From: Archangium lipolyticum
GTDB lineage: Bacteria > Myxococcota > Myxococcia > Myxococcales > Myxococcaceae
NCBI RefSeq assembly: GCF_024623785.1
Contig: NZ_JANKBZ010000019.1
Coordinates: 124,001-188,000, forward strand
DNA length: 64,000 nt
Direction: 5' to 3'
Numbering within the stretch: the stretch's first letter is position 1; each line of letters starts with the position of its first letter. This document shows positions 1-8,665 of the stretch, piece by piece. Both the position numbers and the translations under genes were made by a program. The notes beneath the pieces were generated by a model, which did not search any database, had not been told where the DNA came from, and worked only from the letters and a program-made list of their open reading frames with translations.

Positions 1-2
1 AC

Positions 3-842
3 GAGACCTCCGCCTTCCTCGCGCAGGGGACGCTGGTGCTCGGCTACCTGGCGGTGCGCCTGCACGCGCTGGTCTCGGGGCTGGGCGCGGCGGACAGCCT
101 CGCGGCGCTGGTGGGCGGGGCGCTCTTCTCCGGCCTCTACGTCTTCGTGATGCGCGAGGGCGCGGGCCTGCCCGCCTTCCGCCGGCCCGCGTTGTGGGGC
201 GCCTTCCTCTTCCCCATGGCGGGCCTGCTCACCGCGCCATGGCATCAACCGCTGTACGTGGCGGCCCTGCTGGTGGGCTACGCCGCCCACTTCGCCGCGC
301 TGGCCGCGCACCCCTCGCAGCGGGGCATGTCCTCGCTGGTGTCGGTGTGCTCCTTCAACGCGGCGCTCTTCTTCGTCTGGATGGGCACGGGGGCAGGGGA
401 GCCGCAGTATTACGTCATCCCCGCGGGCCTCTCGCTGCTGGTGCTGCTGCGCGTCTTCCAGGACGCGCTCACCCCGGACACGCGGGCGAAGCTGCGCGCC
501 CTGGCCATCACCATCATCTACGTGGCCGGGGCCTGGAAGCCGCTCATGTTCCAGGACGGCCGGGCCATGCTGCTGTGCGTCTTCCTGTGCCTGGTGGGCG
601 TGGCGGCCGGCATGGCGCTGCGCATCCGCTCCTACGTGTACCTGGGCAGCGCCTTCCTGGTGACGTGTGTCATCGCCAACCTGGCGCGCTTCGGCATCCG
701 GGACCACCGCATGGGCGCCGCCTTCCTCTCCCTGCTCGGAGTGGGCGTGGTGGGCTTCATGGTGCTCTTCACCGCCAAACGCGCGGAGCTGCTCGAGCGC
801 TACGAGCGGGTGCGCGCGATGATGTCCACCTGGGAGGGCTGA
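3..842 (+). CDS. Polytopic membrane protein, 5' end outside window
   Basis: The reading frame is open to the left edge, so the GTG at 36 is not a convincing start and the gene begins outside the window. The visible 280 residues contain about nine hydrophobic segments with short polar loops and end with a charged tail rich in Arg and Glu, as in an inner-membrane protein. I recognise no catalytic motif and assign no function. It is convergent with the histidine kinase that ends 15 nt downstream. Confidence 0.7.
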   Translation, partial: ETSAFLAQGTLVLGYLAVRLHALVSGLGAADSLAALVGGALFSGLYVFVMREGAGLPAFRRPALWGAFLFPMAGLLTAPWHQPLYVAALLVGYAAHFAALAAHPSQRGMSSLVSVCSFNAALFFVWMGTGAGEPQYYVIPAGLSLLVLLRVFQDALTPDTRAKLRALAITIIYVAGAWKPLMFQDGRAMLLCVFLCLVGVAAGMALRIRSYVYLGSAFLVTCVIANLARFGIRDHRMGAAFLSLLGVGVVGFMVLFTAKRAELLERYERVRAMMSTWEG

Positions 843-857
843 GGCGGGCGCCCGGCG

Positions 858-2570
858 CTACGCCGGGACGTCCAGCAGGGGGAGCGACACGGTGAAGCGG
901 GCGCCTCGTCCGGGCTCGCTCTCCACCGACACGCTCCCGCCATGGGCCTCGACGATCTCCCGCAGGATGTAGAGCCCCAGCCCGAAGCCGCCGTAGTTGC
1001 GCACCGGGACGGCGCGCTCGAAGCGCCCGAAGATGCGCTGCTGGTCCTCCGGCGCGATGCCGATGCCCTCGTCCTCCACGCTCAGCAGGGCGCGGCCTTC
1101 CTCCGCCCGGCAGTGGATGTGGATGGGACTGCCCGCCCCGTACTTCATCGCGTTGGACAGCAGGTTCTCCAGCATCTGCTCCAGCCGCAGCCTGTCGCCG
1201 AGCACCACGACCGTCCCCTCCACCCGCACGTCGAGCGAGCAGCCCGCCTGCCGCACCACCTCGCGCGAGCGCTCCTCCACCTCACGCACCAGCTCCCCCA
1301 GGTCGCACGGCGCCGACTCCAGTTGCAGTGTGCCCCGCGTCAGCCGCGACATGTCCAACATGCTCTCCACCAGCCGCGTGAGGCGCACCACCTGCCGCTC
1401 GGCCACCGTCAGCCGGGCCAGCATCTCCTCGGTGGAGGGCCGCTCCCCGTGGAGCAGCCGCATGGCGCGCTGCACCCCCAGCCGCAGCGGCGTGAGTGGT
1501 GTGCGCAGCTCGTGCGAGGCGATGGCCAGGAATTCATCCCGCAGGCGCACCGCCTCCTGCGTCTCGCTCAACAACCGCGCCCGCTCCGCCTCCGTCTTCC
1601 GGCGCTCGGTGATGTCCACGAAGGTCACCACCGCTCCCAGCCGCTCGTGCTCGTTCCCGTTCTCGCGCCACACCGGGTAGGACCAGGTCTCCGCTGGAAA
1701 GCCCGTCCCGTCCGCGCGCCACAGCCACTCGTTGTCGTTGTGGGTGCCCTCCCGCGTGGCCGCCTCGTAGAGGAGGCACTCCTCCCGGGGATAGGGCTTC
1801 CCATCCTCGTGCGTGTGGTGGATGGCGTCGTGCATGATGCGCCCGATGAGCGCCGAGGCGTCCGGGTAGCCCAACAGCCGCACGCAGGTGCGGTTGGCGA
1901 AGGTGCACCGCCCCTCCAGGTCGATGCCGTAGATGGCCTCGCCGGTGGAGTCGAGCAGCAGCCGGAAGAGCTCCTCGCTCCGCCGCAGGCGCTCCTCGGC
2001 CTGCAGGCGCGCGAGACCCTGGGCCAGGGAGTCCGCCACCAGGGAGATGGCCTCCAGGGTGTCGTCCTCCAGGTGGCGGCGCGCGAACATCGCCACCACC
2101 CCCACCACCCGGCCCTCGGCCAGCAGCGGGTAGCCGGCGAAGGACACCAGTCCCTCGCGTCGGGCCCACTCCTTCCCGGGCACCCGCGGATCGTTCGGCA
2201 CGTCGTTGGTGAGGTGGGGCCGGCGCTCCTCGGCGATCCGTCCAATCTTCAGCTGCCCCACCGGAATGCGCGCGTGGGCTCCATCCAGGTGGGTGTAGAG
2301 CCCGGCGCTCGCCTTCAGCTCGAGCGTGTCCGCGCCGGGAGGCAGCTCCCAGATGCGCGCGAGGGCCACTCCGAGGTGGCGGACCATCGCCTCCGCGCAC
2401 GGTTGCAGCATCTCCCGTGGGGTGCCCGGATGGGCCAGCGCCGCGGCCACCTCCGTGCGCAGGAGGGTGGCCGCGCCGGGCTCCCTCCGCCTCGAACCCC
2501 GCCGGGAGAACCATGCTCCCGTGACACTCCCGAGCGCGCCCGCGAGCAGGCCAACGACCAGGGCCTTCAC
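858..2570 (-). CDS. Orphan sensor histidine kinase (TM-GAF-PAS-HisKA-HATPase)
   Basis: 570 residues. One N-terminal hydrophobic helix (residues 3-20) is followed by Arg-rich residues, a GAF-like domain (about 40-195), a PAS domain (about 200-325) and a helical linker. The HisKA domain carries the phospho-acceptor in ASHELRTPLTPLR (His353). The HATPase domain has N box NLLSNAMKYG, G1 DEGIGI, F box FGRFERA and G2 GFGLGLYI. All catalytic boxes are intact, so it should autophosphorylate; the GAF and PAS domains suggest a cytoplasmic small-molecule or redox signal. No response regulator is adjacent. It is divergent from a second histidine kinase across 235 nt. Confidence 0.93.
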   Translation of the reverse strand: MKALVVGLLAGALGSVTGAWFSRRGSRRREPGAATLLRTEVAAALAHPGTPREMLQPCAEAMVRHLGVALARIWELPPGADTLELKASAGLYTHLDGAHARIPVGQLKIGRIAEERRPHLTNDVPNDPRVPGKEWARREGLVSFAGYPLLAEGRVVGVVAMFARRHLEDDTLEAISLVADSLAQGLARLQAEERLRRSEELFRLLLDSTGEAIYGIDLEGRCTFANRTCVRLLGYPDASALIGRIMHDAIHHTHEDGKPYPREECLLYEAATREGTHNDNEWLWRADGTGFPAETWSYPVWRENGNEHERLGAVVTFVDITERRKTEAERARLLSETQEAVRLRDEFLAIASHELRTPLTPLRLGVQRAMRLLHGERPSTEEMLARLTVAERQVVRLTRLVESMLDMSRLTRGTLQLESAPCDLGELVREVEERSREVVRQAGCSLDVRVEGTVVVLGDRLRLEQMLENLLSNAMKYGAGSPIHIHCRAEEGRALLSVEDEGIGIAPEDQQRIFGRFERAVPVRNYGGFGLGLYILREIVEAHGGSVSVESEPGRGARFTVSLPLLDVPA

Positions 2571-2805
2571 GACTCGGGAGCTCCTTCAGGCTGGGGGCGT
2601 CGCGCGTCCATGACCGCTAGATGCTCACTTTCCTGTCTCACGTGGTGCTCAACCTTCTGGGGGATTTCAACCGTCCACTAGTCGTAGCAGGGACGATGCC
2701 CAGGCGTCTGGCGGCCAACATCCCGAGGTGCCCCGGCCCTGAAGTCGTCCGATGACCCTGTATTCTTCCGAAACGCAGAGCCGCGCGGAGAGGGAGGGCT
2801 GACCC

Positions 2806-4410
2806 ATGCGGTCGCGTGAAGCCGTCGTGCAGATGCCGGTACTCCAGGACGTGGGGGCCGAGCTGTTGCGGCGCATCCTGGACGCCTTGCCCTATCCCAT
2901 CTTCTGGAAGGGAGAGGATCTCCGCTACCTCGGGTGTAACGCCGCGTTCGCCAGGCTCGCCGGCCTGGCGAACCCCGACGCGGTGGTGGGCCTCACCGAC
3001 TACGAGCTGCCCTGGCGCGCGGGGGACGCGGACTTCTACCGGTCGTGCGACCAGGAGGTGCTGCGAACCGGGGAGCCGCTGCCCGAGTTCGAGGAGCCCG
3101 TGCACGACAGCACCGGCTGGCAGCGCTGGACGCAGACGAGCAAGGTGCCGCTCCGGGACGAGCGGGGGAGCGTCACCGGCGTGCTCGGCATCCTCGTCGA
3201 CGTCAGCAGCCGGCACGAGGCGCAGGATCAGCTCCAGATGGCGCTCGAGGCGGGGGCGGCGGCCAATCGCCTGCTGAAGGCCCAGGTGCGCGAGCGCGAG
3301 TCCATGCAGCGCGCCCTGGCCACGAGCGAGATGCGGCTGCGCACGGCGGTGCGTGGCGCGCGGATGATCATCTGGGCGCTGGACGCGCAGGGAGTCTTCA
3401 CCTTCTCGGACGGAGGGGGGTTGGCGTCGTTGGGGCTCGTGCCGGGGGGACTGGTGGGGCTCAGCATCTTCGAGCACTACCGGGACAACCCGGACATCGT
3501 GCGGCAGGCCCGGCGGGCGCTGGCCGGTGAGGCCTTCTCCGAATACACCCTGTTCGACGGCATGCACCACGAGACGCACTACACGCCGGTGTTCGACGAG
3601 TCCGGCGTGCTCACCGGCGCCATCGGCATCGCCACGGACGTGGAAGAGCGCGTGCGCTACCACGAGATGCTGGAGGCGGAGCTGGAGCGGACGCGCGGGC
3701 AGCTGCTGCAGGTGGAGCGGCTGGCGACGTTGGGCACGCTGGCGGCCGGTGTGGGGCACGAGCTGCGCAACATCTCCACCGTCCTCGACAGCCTGAGGTG
3801 CTACTTCACCGAGTGCGCCGAGAGAGGCATCCCGCCGGATCCGGAGGAGCTGAAGGAGCTGGGCTGGGCCTGTGAGCACGTGGCCATGCACGGTCGGCAC
3901 CTGATGGACCTGGGCCGGCCCGGGAAGACGCGGGTGGAGCGGGTGGACCTGCGCGAGCTGGTGGCGGGCACGCTGGCCATGCTGCGCACGGCGGGCCGCA
4001 TCAAGCACGTGAAGGTGTCGCTCTCGGCACCCGAGTCTCCCCTCTGGCTCGAGGTGAGCCGGACGCGGGTGGAGCAGGTGCTGCTCAACCTGGTGAGCAA
4101 CGCCGCCGACGCGGTGGAGCCGGTGCGGGACCGGCCCGCGGAGGTGTGCGTGTGCCTCCACGAGGACGTGGCGGCGGGCCTCGTCTGCTGCCGCGTGGAG
4201 GACACCGGCGTGGGCATCCCCGAGGACACGCTGGCCAGCATCTTCGAGCCTTGGTTCACCACCAAGTCTCCGGGCCGCGGCACGGGCCTGGGCCTGCCCG
4301 TGGTGCGCACCATCATCCAGGAGTGCGGGGGAGACCTGTCGGTGGAGAGCCAGGTGGGCAAGGGCAGTGCCTTCACCTTCCGGCTCCCCGCGGCGGGCCC
4401 TCCCGGCTGA
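2806..4410 (+). CDS. Soluble NtrB-type histidine kinase with two PAS domains
   Basis: 534 residues without membrane segments. Two PAS domains lie at about 22-145 and 180-290. The HisKA domain is of NtrB type with acceptor motif GHELRN (His318). The ATPase domain shows N box NLVSNAADAVEP, G1 DTGVGIPE, F box FEPWFTTK and G2 GTGLGLPVV. The ATG at 2806 has a GGAGGG ribosome-binding site about 10 nt upstream, which fixes the start. The Zn- and ATP-lid architecture is complete. No partner regulator lies in the window, as is common for myxobacterial orphan kinases. It and the divergent kinase at 858 probably share the intergenic promoter region. Confidence 0.93.
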   Translation: MRSREAVVQMPVLQDVGAELLRRILDALPYPIFWKGEDLRYLGCNAAFARLAGLANPDAVVGLTDYELPWRAGDADFYRSCDQEVLRTGEPLPEFEEPVHDSTGWQRWTQTSKVPLRDERGSVTGVLGILVDVSSRHEAQDQLQMALEAGAAANRLLKAQVRERESMQRALATSEMRLRTAVRGARMIIWALDAQGVFTFSDGGGLASLGLVPGGLVGLSIFEHYRDNPDIVRQARRALAGEAFSEYTLFDGMHHETHYTPVFDESGVLTGAIGIATDVEERVRYHEMLEAELERTRGQLLQVERLATLGTLAAGVGHELRNISTVLDSLRCYFTECAERGIPPDPEELKELGWACEHVAMHGRHLMDLGRPGKTRVERVDLRELVAGTLAMLRTAGRIKHVKVSLSAPESPLWLEVSRTRVEQVLLNLVSNAADAVEPVRDRPAEVCVCLHEDVAAGLVCCRVEDTGVGIPEDTLASIFEPWFTTKSPGRGTGLGLPVVRTIIQECGGDLSVESQVGKGSAFTFRLPAAGPPG

Positions 4411-4426
4411 GCACCTCGGAGGCAGG

Positions 4427-4443
4427 CGGACGCCCCCCGTCCG
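4427..4443. terminator. Short GC hairpin after histidine kinase
   Basis: CGGACG and CGTCCG form a 6-bp stem around a CCCCC loop, 17 nt after the stop of the preceding kinase. There is no T tract. It is a weak terminator candidate only. Confidence 0.3.
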
Positions 4444-4514
4444 GTCGTTGAGCGTGCAGGCGACGCTGGAGGTGGATAATGTCCGCCCTCCCTCTCGCCT
4501 CACGGGAACCCCGA

Positions 4515-5288
4515 ATGCGCTGTCTCGCCCTCGTCCCGGTGTGTCTCCTCGTCGCCTGTGCCGGCACCGCGCCCGCGCTCCGTCCAGCGCTCCCGGCCGA
4601 GCCGCGCTCCGTGGCCGCTCCCCGGCCGGGCGTGGGCGGCGCCGAGTCCGCCGTGCTGGAGGGAGTGGCGCATGCGCTGATCACCACCGTCGACGCCGCG
4701 CGGCTCGTGTCCTCGTCGGCCAGCCTCCGGACCTGGCACCCCGGCGCGGCGGCAACGCCCTCGGGTGTCGCGGCCCTCATCGTCGAGCGCGCGGTGCAGC
4801 TCGTGGGGGTGAAGCGCCTGGGGAGCGTGGCGCGCGGCGTGCCGGATGACTGCTCCGGCTTCGTGCGGCTCGCCTACCAGCGGGCCGGCATCGACCTGGT
4901 CAGCCATGGCTTCCTCGGTGGGGAGAACGCCGTCTCCGCCATCTTCCGCCGTGCCCAGGACCAGGGGGCCCTCCGCCACCGCCCACGGCCGGGAGACCTC
5001 GTCTTCTTCCGCGAGACGTACGACCGCAACCGCGACGGCCTGCGCAACGATGGGATGACGCACATCGGCGTCGTCGAGAGCTTCGAGCCCGATGGCACCG
5101 TCACCTTCATCCACCGGGGCAGCAAGGGCATCGCCCGCTCGCGGATGAACCTCTTCTTCCCGCGCACCCACCGCATCGGCCAGGACGGGCCCGTCCTCAA
5201 CGACTACCTGCGGGCCGCCTCTCGCGGCCAGCGCGCCTGGCTGGCCGGGGAGCTCTTCGCCGGTTTCGCCGCTCCCGGGCCGTTGTAG
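4515..5288 (+). CDS. NlpC/P60-family cell-wall hydrolase lipoprotein
   Basis: 257 residues if started at ATG 4515, which places a lipoprotein signal at the N-terminus (MRCLALVPVCLLVAC, lipobox LVAC). The upstream in-frame ATG at 4479 would bury that signal. The C-terminal half has the NlpC/P60 arrangement: catalytic Cys in DDCSGFVRLAYQ, then PGDLVFF, then the histidine in MTHIGVV, followed by a distal HRG. Family members cleave peptidoglycan peptide bonds, commonly D-Glu to diaminopimelate. Predicted location is a membrane-anchored periplasmic face. It is a single gene with its own spacing on both sides. Confidence 0.85.
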   Translation: MRCLALVPVCLLVACAGTAPALRPALPAEPRSVAAPRPGVGGAESAVLEGVAHALITTVDAARLVSSSASLRTWHPGAAATPSGVAALIVERAVQLVGVKRLGSVARGVPDDCSGFVRLAYQRAGIDLVSHGFLGGENAVSAIFRRAQDQGALRHRPRPGDLVFFRETYDRNRDGLRNDGMTHIGVVESFEPDGTVTFIHRGSKGIARSRMNLFFPRTHRIGQDGPVLNDYLRAASRGQRAWLAGELFAGFAAPGPL

Positions 5289-5345
5289 GAACTCCTGTGC
5301 CCATGTGGGTTTGAAGCCGGGCGCCGTTCCTGCGTCAGGAGGCGC

Positions 5346-5756
5346 ATGCGAATCGTCCTGCTTCTTGGATTGCTCAGTCTCGCACCGGGTTGTGTCCTGC
5401 ATACCGGCCGGGGTCACTACCCACGGCCCGCGCCAAGTCCCGCGCCGCCTCCGCCGCCCCGCTCCATGTCCTATGACGAGGCCGTGTCGCTCGGCCTGGG
5501 GCAGTGCCAGTCGCGCGGCTACCGGTGCGAGCTGAAGGAGGCCCACCTGAAGGGCCACGACGTGTGGAAGGTGAAGTTCCGCGCCTTCGCGCCCGGCGCC
5601 AGGGGCCACCTGCACCTCGACTACGACGCCTACTCCCGCGCGCTCCTCAAGGTGGACGAGAAGGTGAAGTCCAGGGGCGACGACTGGGATGACGATGATG
5701 ACGGCCGGGGGCATGGCCGCGGCAGGAAGAAGGGCCATGCGAAGTGGGATGACTGA
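5346..5756 (+). CDS. Small lipoprotein with proline linker and acidic tail
   Basis: 136 residues. The N-terminus MRIVLLLGLLSLAPGC is a lipoprotein signal (lipobox APGC). A Pro-rich linker of about 15 residues follows, then a compact domain with paired cysteines (GQCQSRGYRC) and alternating beta-type residues, and a tail of Asp, Lys, Arg and Gly (DDDDD, HGRGRKKGH). The domain resembles PepSY-like or small secreted inhibitor domains only in size; I do not assign a function. A ribosome-binding site AGGAGG lies just before the ATG. It is convergent with the kinase-cyclase gene. Confidence 0.7.
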   Translation: MRIVLLLGLLSLAPGCVLHTGRGHYPRPAPSPAPPPPPRSMSYDEAVSLGLGQCQSRGYRCELKEAHLKGHDVWKVKFRAFAPGARGHLHLDYDAYSRALLKVDEKVKSRGDDWDDDDDGRGHGRGRKKGHAKWDD

Positions 5757-5787
5757 GGTGGCATGAGCCCGGGAGGGGCGGGGACGC

Positions 5788-8445
5788 TCACTTCTTCGTC
5801 AGCGTCTTGACGGCGTCCTCCGCCTCGTCCTGGCCGCAGTTCCTCGGGCCCGACTTCTCCCGGGGCAGCTTGCTCAGCTGCTCCAGCGCCGGCAGGGCGT
5901 CCGGATTACCCAGGCCCGCCAGCCGCCGCGCCGCGCGCGCCCGCACGCCGCAGTTCTTCGACTCGAGCGCTCCCGAGTACAGCTTCACCAGGTCCAGCCC
6001 GGCCGTGGTTTGCACCGCCTCCAGGTAGCGCAGCGCGCCCCACTGTCTCGGCGAGTGCTCCTCCTCGGCCAGCTCCTCGAAGTGCTCCTTCACCCGCTCC
6101 TTGGGGAACGTGGACAGCAGCTTGCGCAGCCCCTTGTCCCCCTCGTCCTCGCCGAAGTCCTCGGCCAGCCCGTCCAGCACCGGGTCCTCGAGGGACTCCC
6201 GCGCCTCCGCGTCCAGCCCCGTCAGCACCGAGTGCTCCTCCTCGTGCCGGTCCAACGCGTGCAGCGCCCACGCGCGCACCTGCGGCACCGCCCCGTCCTT
6301 CTTCGCCTCCGCCGGGATTTCCGCCAGACGCTTCAGCGCCTCCGCCGCCTGGCCCTCTTCCACCAGCACGCGCGCCTGGTACACCGGGTTGCCTCGGCGC
6401 ACCACCTCGTACGAGCCGACGCCCAGCACCGCCACCACGCCCAGGCTCACGCCCACCGTCTGGCCCGGGTAGGCGCGGGCGAGCGCCACCACCCGCTCGA
6501 CGAGCCTTTCCACCACCGGCCGGGCCACCTGCTCCAGCCGGCTCCAGGCCGCCCGCATCGGCCGCATCACCGGGGCCAGCTGCTCGGTGAGCGGAGGACG
6601 CATGGACACCTCGTCCTGGCCTCCGAAGGGCAGGCCCTCCGGGGCGCGGCGGCAGCGGTGGAGGCGCAGCGGCTCGCCGCTGCCCGGCATGGGCACGCTG
6701 CCGCACGGCTCGGAGTCTCCCTCCACCCGGCCGCGCGCGAGGTTCACCGACTCGGTGAAGACGACCTCGCCCGCCTCGGCCACCTGCTCCACCGCCTTCA
6801 CCACCTCCACCGGCTCGCCCAGCACCGCGTCGCGCGTGACGAGCACCTCGCCCGTGTGGAGGCAGATGCGCACCGGCAGCCGCTCCTCCGGGTCGCACTG
6901 CTGGTTGTGACGCCACAGCCGGTCCTGCATCGCCATGCCACACAGCACCGCGTGGGTGGGCGAGGAGAAGACGGCCAGCAGCGAGTCGCCCCGCTTCTGC
7001 ACCAGCTTCCCGCCGTACTCGCGCAGCTGGGGCAGCAGCAGCCCGTCATGCGTCTCCAGCATGCGCGCGTTCTGCTCGTGCGTCTGCCGGGAGGTGCGCT
7101 CGGTGTAGCCCTGCAGGTCGGTGAGCATCACCGTCAGGTTGCGCGGGGTACCCGTGAGCGTCCCGCCGCCGAGGGCGGGCAGCAGGTCCGTGAGCCTCGG
7201 GCCGGGAGCGTTGGTCCTGCCTCGTACCTGGTTCATGGCGGGCAGGGCCTCGAGGGCTTCGGGAGAGGAGCGGGTGCGCGCGCGCGAGGGAGAGATGCCT
7301 TCGATGGCCGCGAGGGCCGCGGGCGCCTTGGAAGGGCGGGTGCGCGCGCTGGAGGACGAGGGCCGGTTGGAGGACGAGGGACGGGCGGGCACGGTCACGT
7401 CGCGCACCCCGAAGGCGGCCGTGCCCGAGGCGGGGGAGGGGGCCGGGGCCGGCGCTGGCGCCGGGGCGGGCACGGCGAAGGCGACCGTTCCGCTCCCGCC
7501 CTCGGTGGGCAGCTCGGGGATGAGGAAGTCCGAGATGCTCGGGGAGGTGGAGGAGGACGCGCCGGCCGCCACCGCCAGACCCATTCCGCTCTGGCTTCCA
7601 ACGGACGCCACCGCGCCGAGCATGTCCACCAGTGCGTTCGCGCTGGGCAGCCGCTGGGCGGGGTCCTTGTTCAGCAGCTGCATCACCAGCGCGACGAGCG
7701 CGGGTTGGCCCATGAGCGTGGGCGCGGCCTCGATGAGGGGAAGGGGCGCCGAGGCGGCGTGCTGGGCGACGTACTGCGTGGGTCCCGGTCCGGGGAAGGG
7801 GAGCTGTCCGGAGAGCACGCGGTAGGCGAGCACTCCAAAGGAGTACAGGTCGCTGCGCGGGTCCACCGGCGCGCCCGTGGCCTGCTCCGGCGAGAGGTAC
7901 TCCGGCGTGCCCACCACCAGCCCCACCTGGCTGAGGTTGCTCGCGGTGTCCGGCTCCACCAGCCGGGCGATGCCGAAGTCCAGTAGCCGCGCCTGCTCGC
8001 CGCGCAACCCCCGGGTGAGGAGCACGTTCTCCGGCTTCAGGTCGCGGTGGATGATGCCCTTGTCGTGGATGGCCGCGAGGCCCTCGGCCAGCTGGTAGAG
8101 CAGCGGCAGCGCGCGCGAGGGCGCCATGGCTCCGGCCTGGAGCACGTCATAGAGGTTCTCGCCCTCCACGTACTCCATGACGAGGCACGCGCCGACACCC
8201 GTCTCGCCGTAGTCGATGACGCGCACCACCGACGCGTGCTCCACCGCGGACAGCAGCCGGGCCTCGCGCTTGAAGCGCTCGATCATGCTCGCGTGCAGCA
8301 TCAGGTCCGCGTGCAGGACCTTGATGGCCACCTTGCGTCCCAGCGACACCTGCTCGCCGAGATACACCTCGCCCATACCGCCCGCTCCGAGCAGTTGGAG
8401 CACACGGAAGCGGCCATCCAGGACGAGGGTACCGGTATCGATCAC
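5788..8445 (-). CDS. Ser/Thr protein kinase fused to class III nucleotide-cyclase-like domain and HEAT-like tail
   Basis: About 885 residues from GTG 8445; an open extension to 8706 has atypical composition and overlaps the upstream gene, so I prefer the shorter start. The kinase domain (1-270) has GAGGMGEVY, the Lys of VAIK (K42), HRDLKPEN, LDFGIA and GTPEYLSPEQ, so it is active in appearance. A Pro/Ala/Ser linker follows. A cyclase-homology domain (about 435-600) keeps both metal Asp residues (LTDLQGYT, KRGDSLLAVF), but the usual VNxAxR segment reads PVEVVKAVEQ. A transmembrane helix lies near 660-680 and the C-terminus is helical repeat. It probably senses or signals at the inner membrane, with kinase and cyclase domains cytoplasmic. 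Confidence 0.88.
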   Translation of the reverse strand: MIDTGTLVLDGRFRVLQLLGAGGMGEVYLGEQVSLGRKVAIKVLHADLMLHASMIERFKREARLLSAVEHASVVRVIDYGETGVGACLVMEYVEGENLYDVLQAGAMAPSRALPLLYQLAEGLAAIHDKGIIHRDLKPENVLLTRGLRGEQARLLDFGIARLVEPDTASNLSQVGLVVGTPEYLSPEQATGAPVDPRSDLYSFGVLAYRVLSGQLPFPGPGPTQYVAQHAASAPLPLIEAAPTLMGQPALVALVMQLLNKDPAQRLPSANALVDMLGAVASVGSQSGMGLAVAAGASSSTSPSISDFLIPELPTEGGSGTVAFAVPAPAPAPAPAPSPASGTAAFGVRDVTVPARPSSSNRPSSSSARTRPSKAPAALAAIEGISPSRARTRSSPEALEALPAMNQVRGRTNAPGPRLTDLLPALGGGTLTGTPRNLTVMLTDLQGYTERTSRQTHEQNARMLETHDGLLLPQLREYGGKLVQKRGDSLLAVFSSPTHAVLCGMAMQDRLWRHNQQCDPEERLPVRICLHTGEVLVTRDAVLGEPVEVVKAVEQVAEAGEVVFTESVNLARGRVEGDSEPCGSVPMPGSGEPLRLHRCRRAPEGLPFGGQDEVSMRPPLTEQLAPVMRPMRAAWSRLEQVARPVVERLVERVVALARAYPGQTVGVSLGVVAVLGVGSYEVVRRGNPVYQARVLVEEGQAAEALKRLAEIPAEAKKDGAVPQVRAWALHALDRHEEEHSVLTGLDAEARESLEDPVLDGLAEDFGEDEGDKGLRKLLSTFPKERVKEHFEELAEEEHSPRQWGALRYLEAVQTTAGLDLVKLYSGALESKNCGVRARAARRLAGLGNPDALPALEQLSKLPREKSGPRNCGQDEAEDAVKTLTKK

Positions 8446-8665
8446 GGGCGCTGCATCTTCGCCGGAAACGGGGAGCGCGGGCAGGGGGCGTTGCGTGAAG
8501 CGGGGCCGGTACTCTGCCCGCCCTCCAGCCAGCGGAACAGCAAAACCCGAGGGCCTGTCGCCCTGGATGTGTCTCCAGATGACTGCTGGTGAACCTCTCG
8601 CGTGGAGGTCCCCGTGGAGTGTGGGTACATGTGAGATCCACGCGAGCAAGCGTGGAGGCCACGAC

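Noticed and set aside
2638-4503. 621-codon minus-strand frame over the second histidine kinase
   Set aside because: Antisense shadow; the plus strand carries all kinase boxes.
6010-7986. 658-codon plus-strand frame over the kinase-cyclase
   Set aside because: Antisense shadow rich in His/Arg/Gln; the minus-strand kinase motifs are unequivocal.
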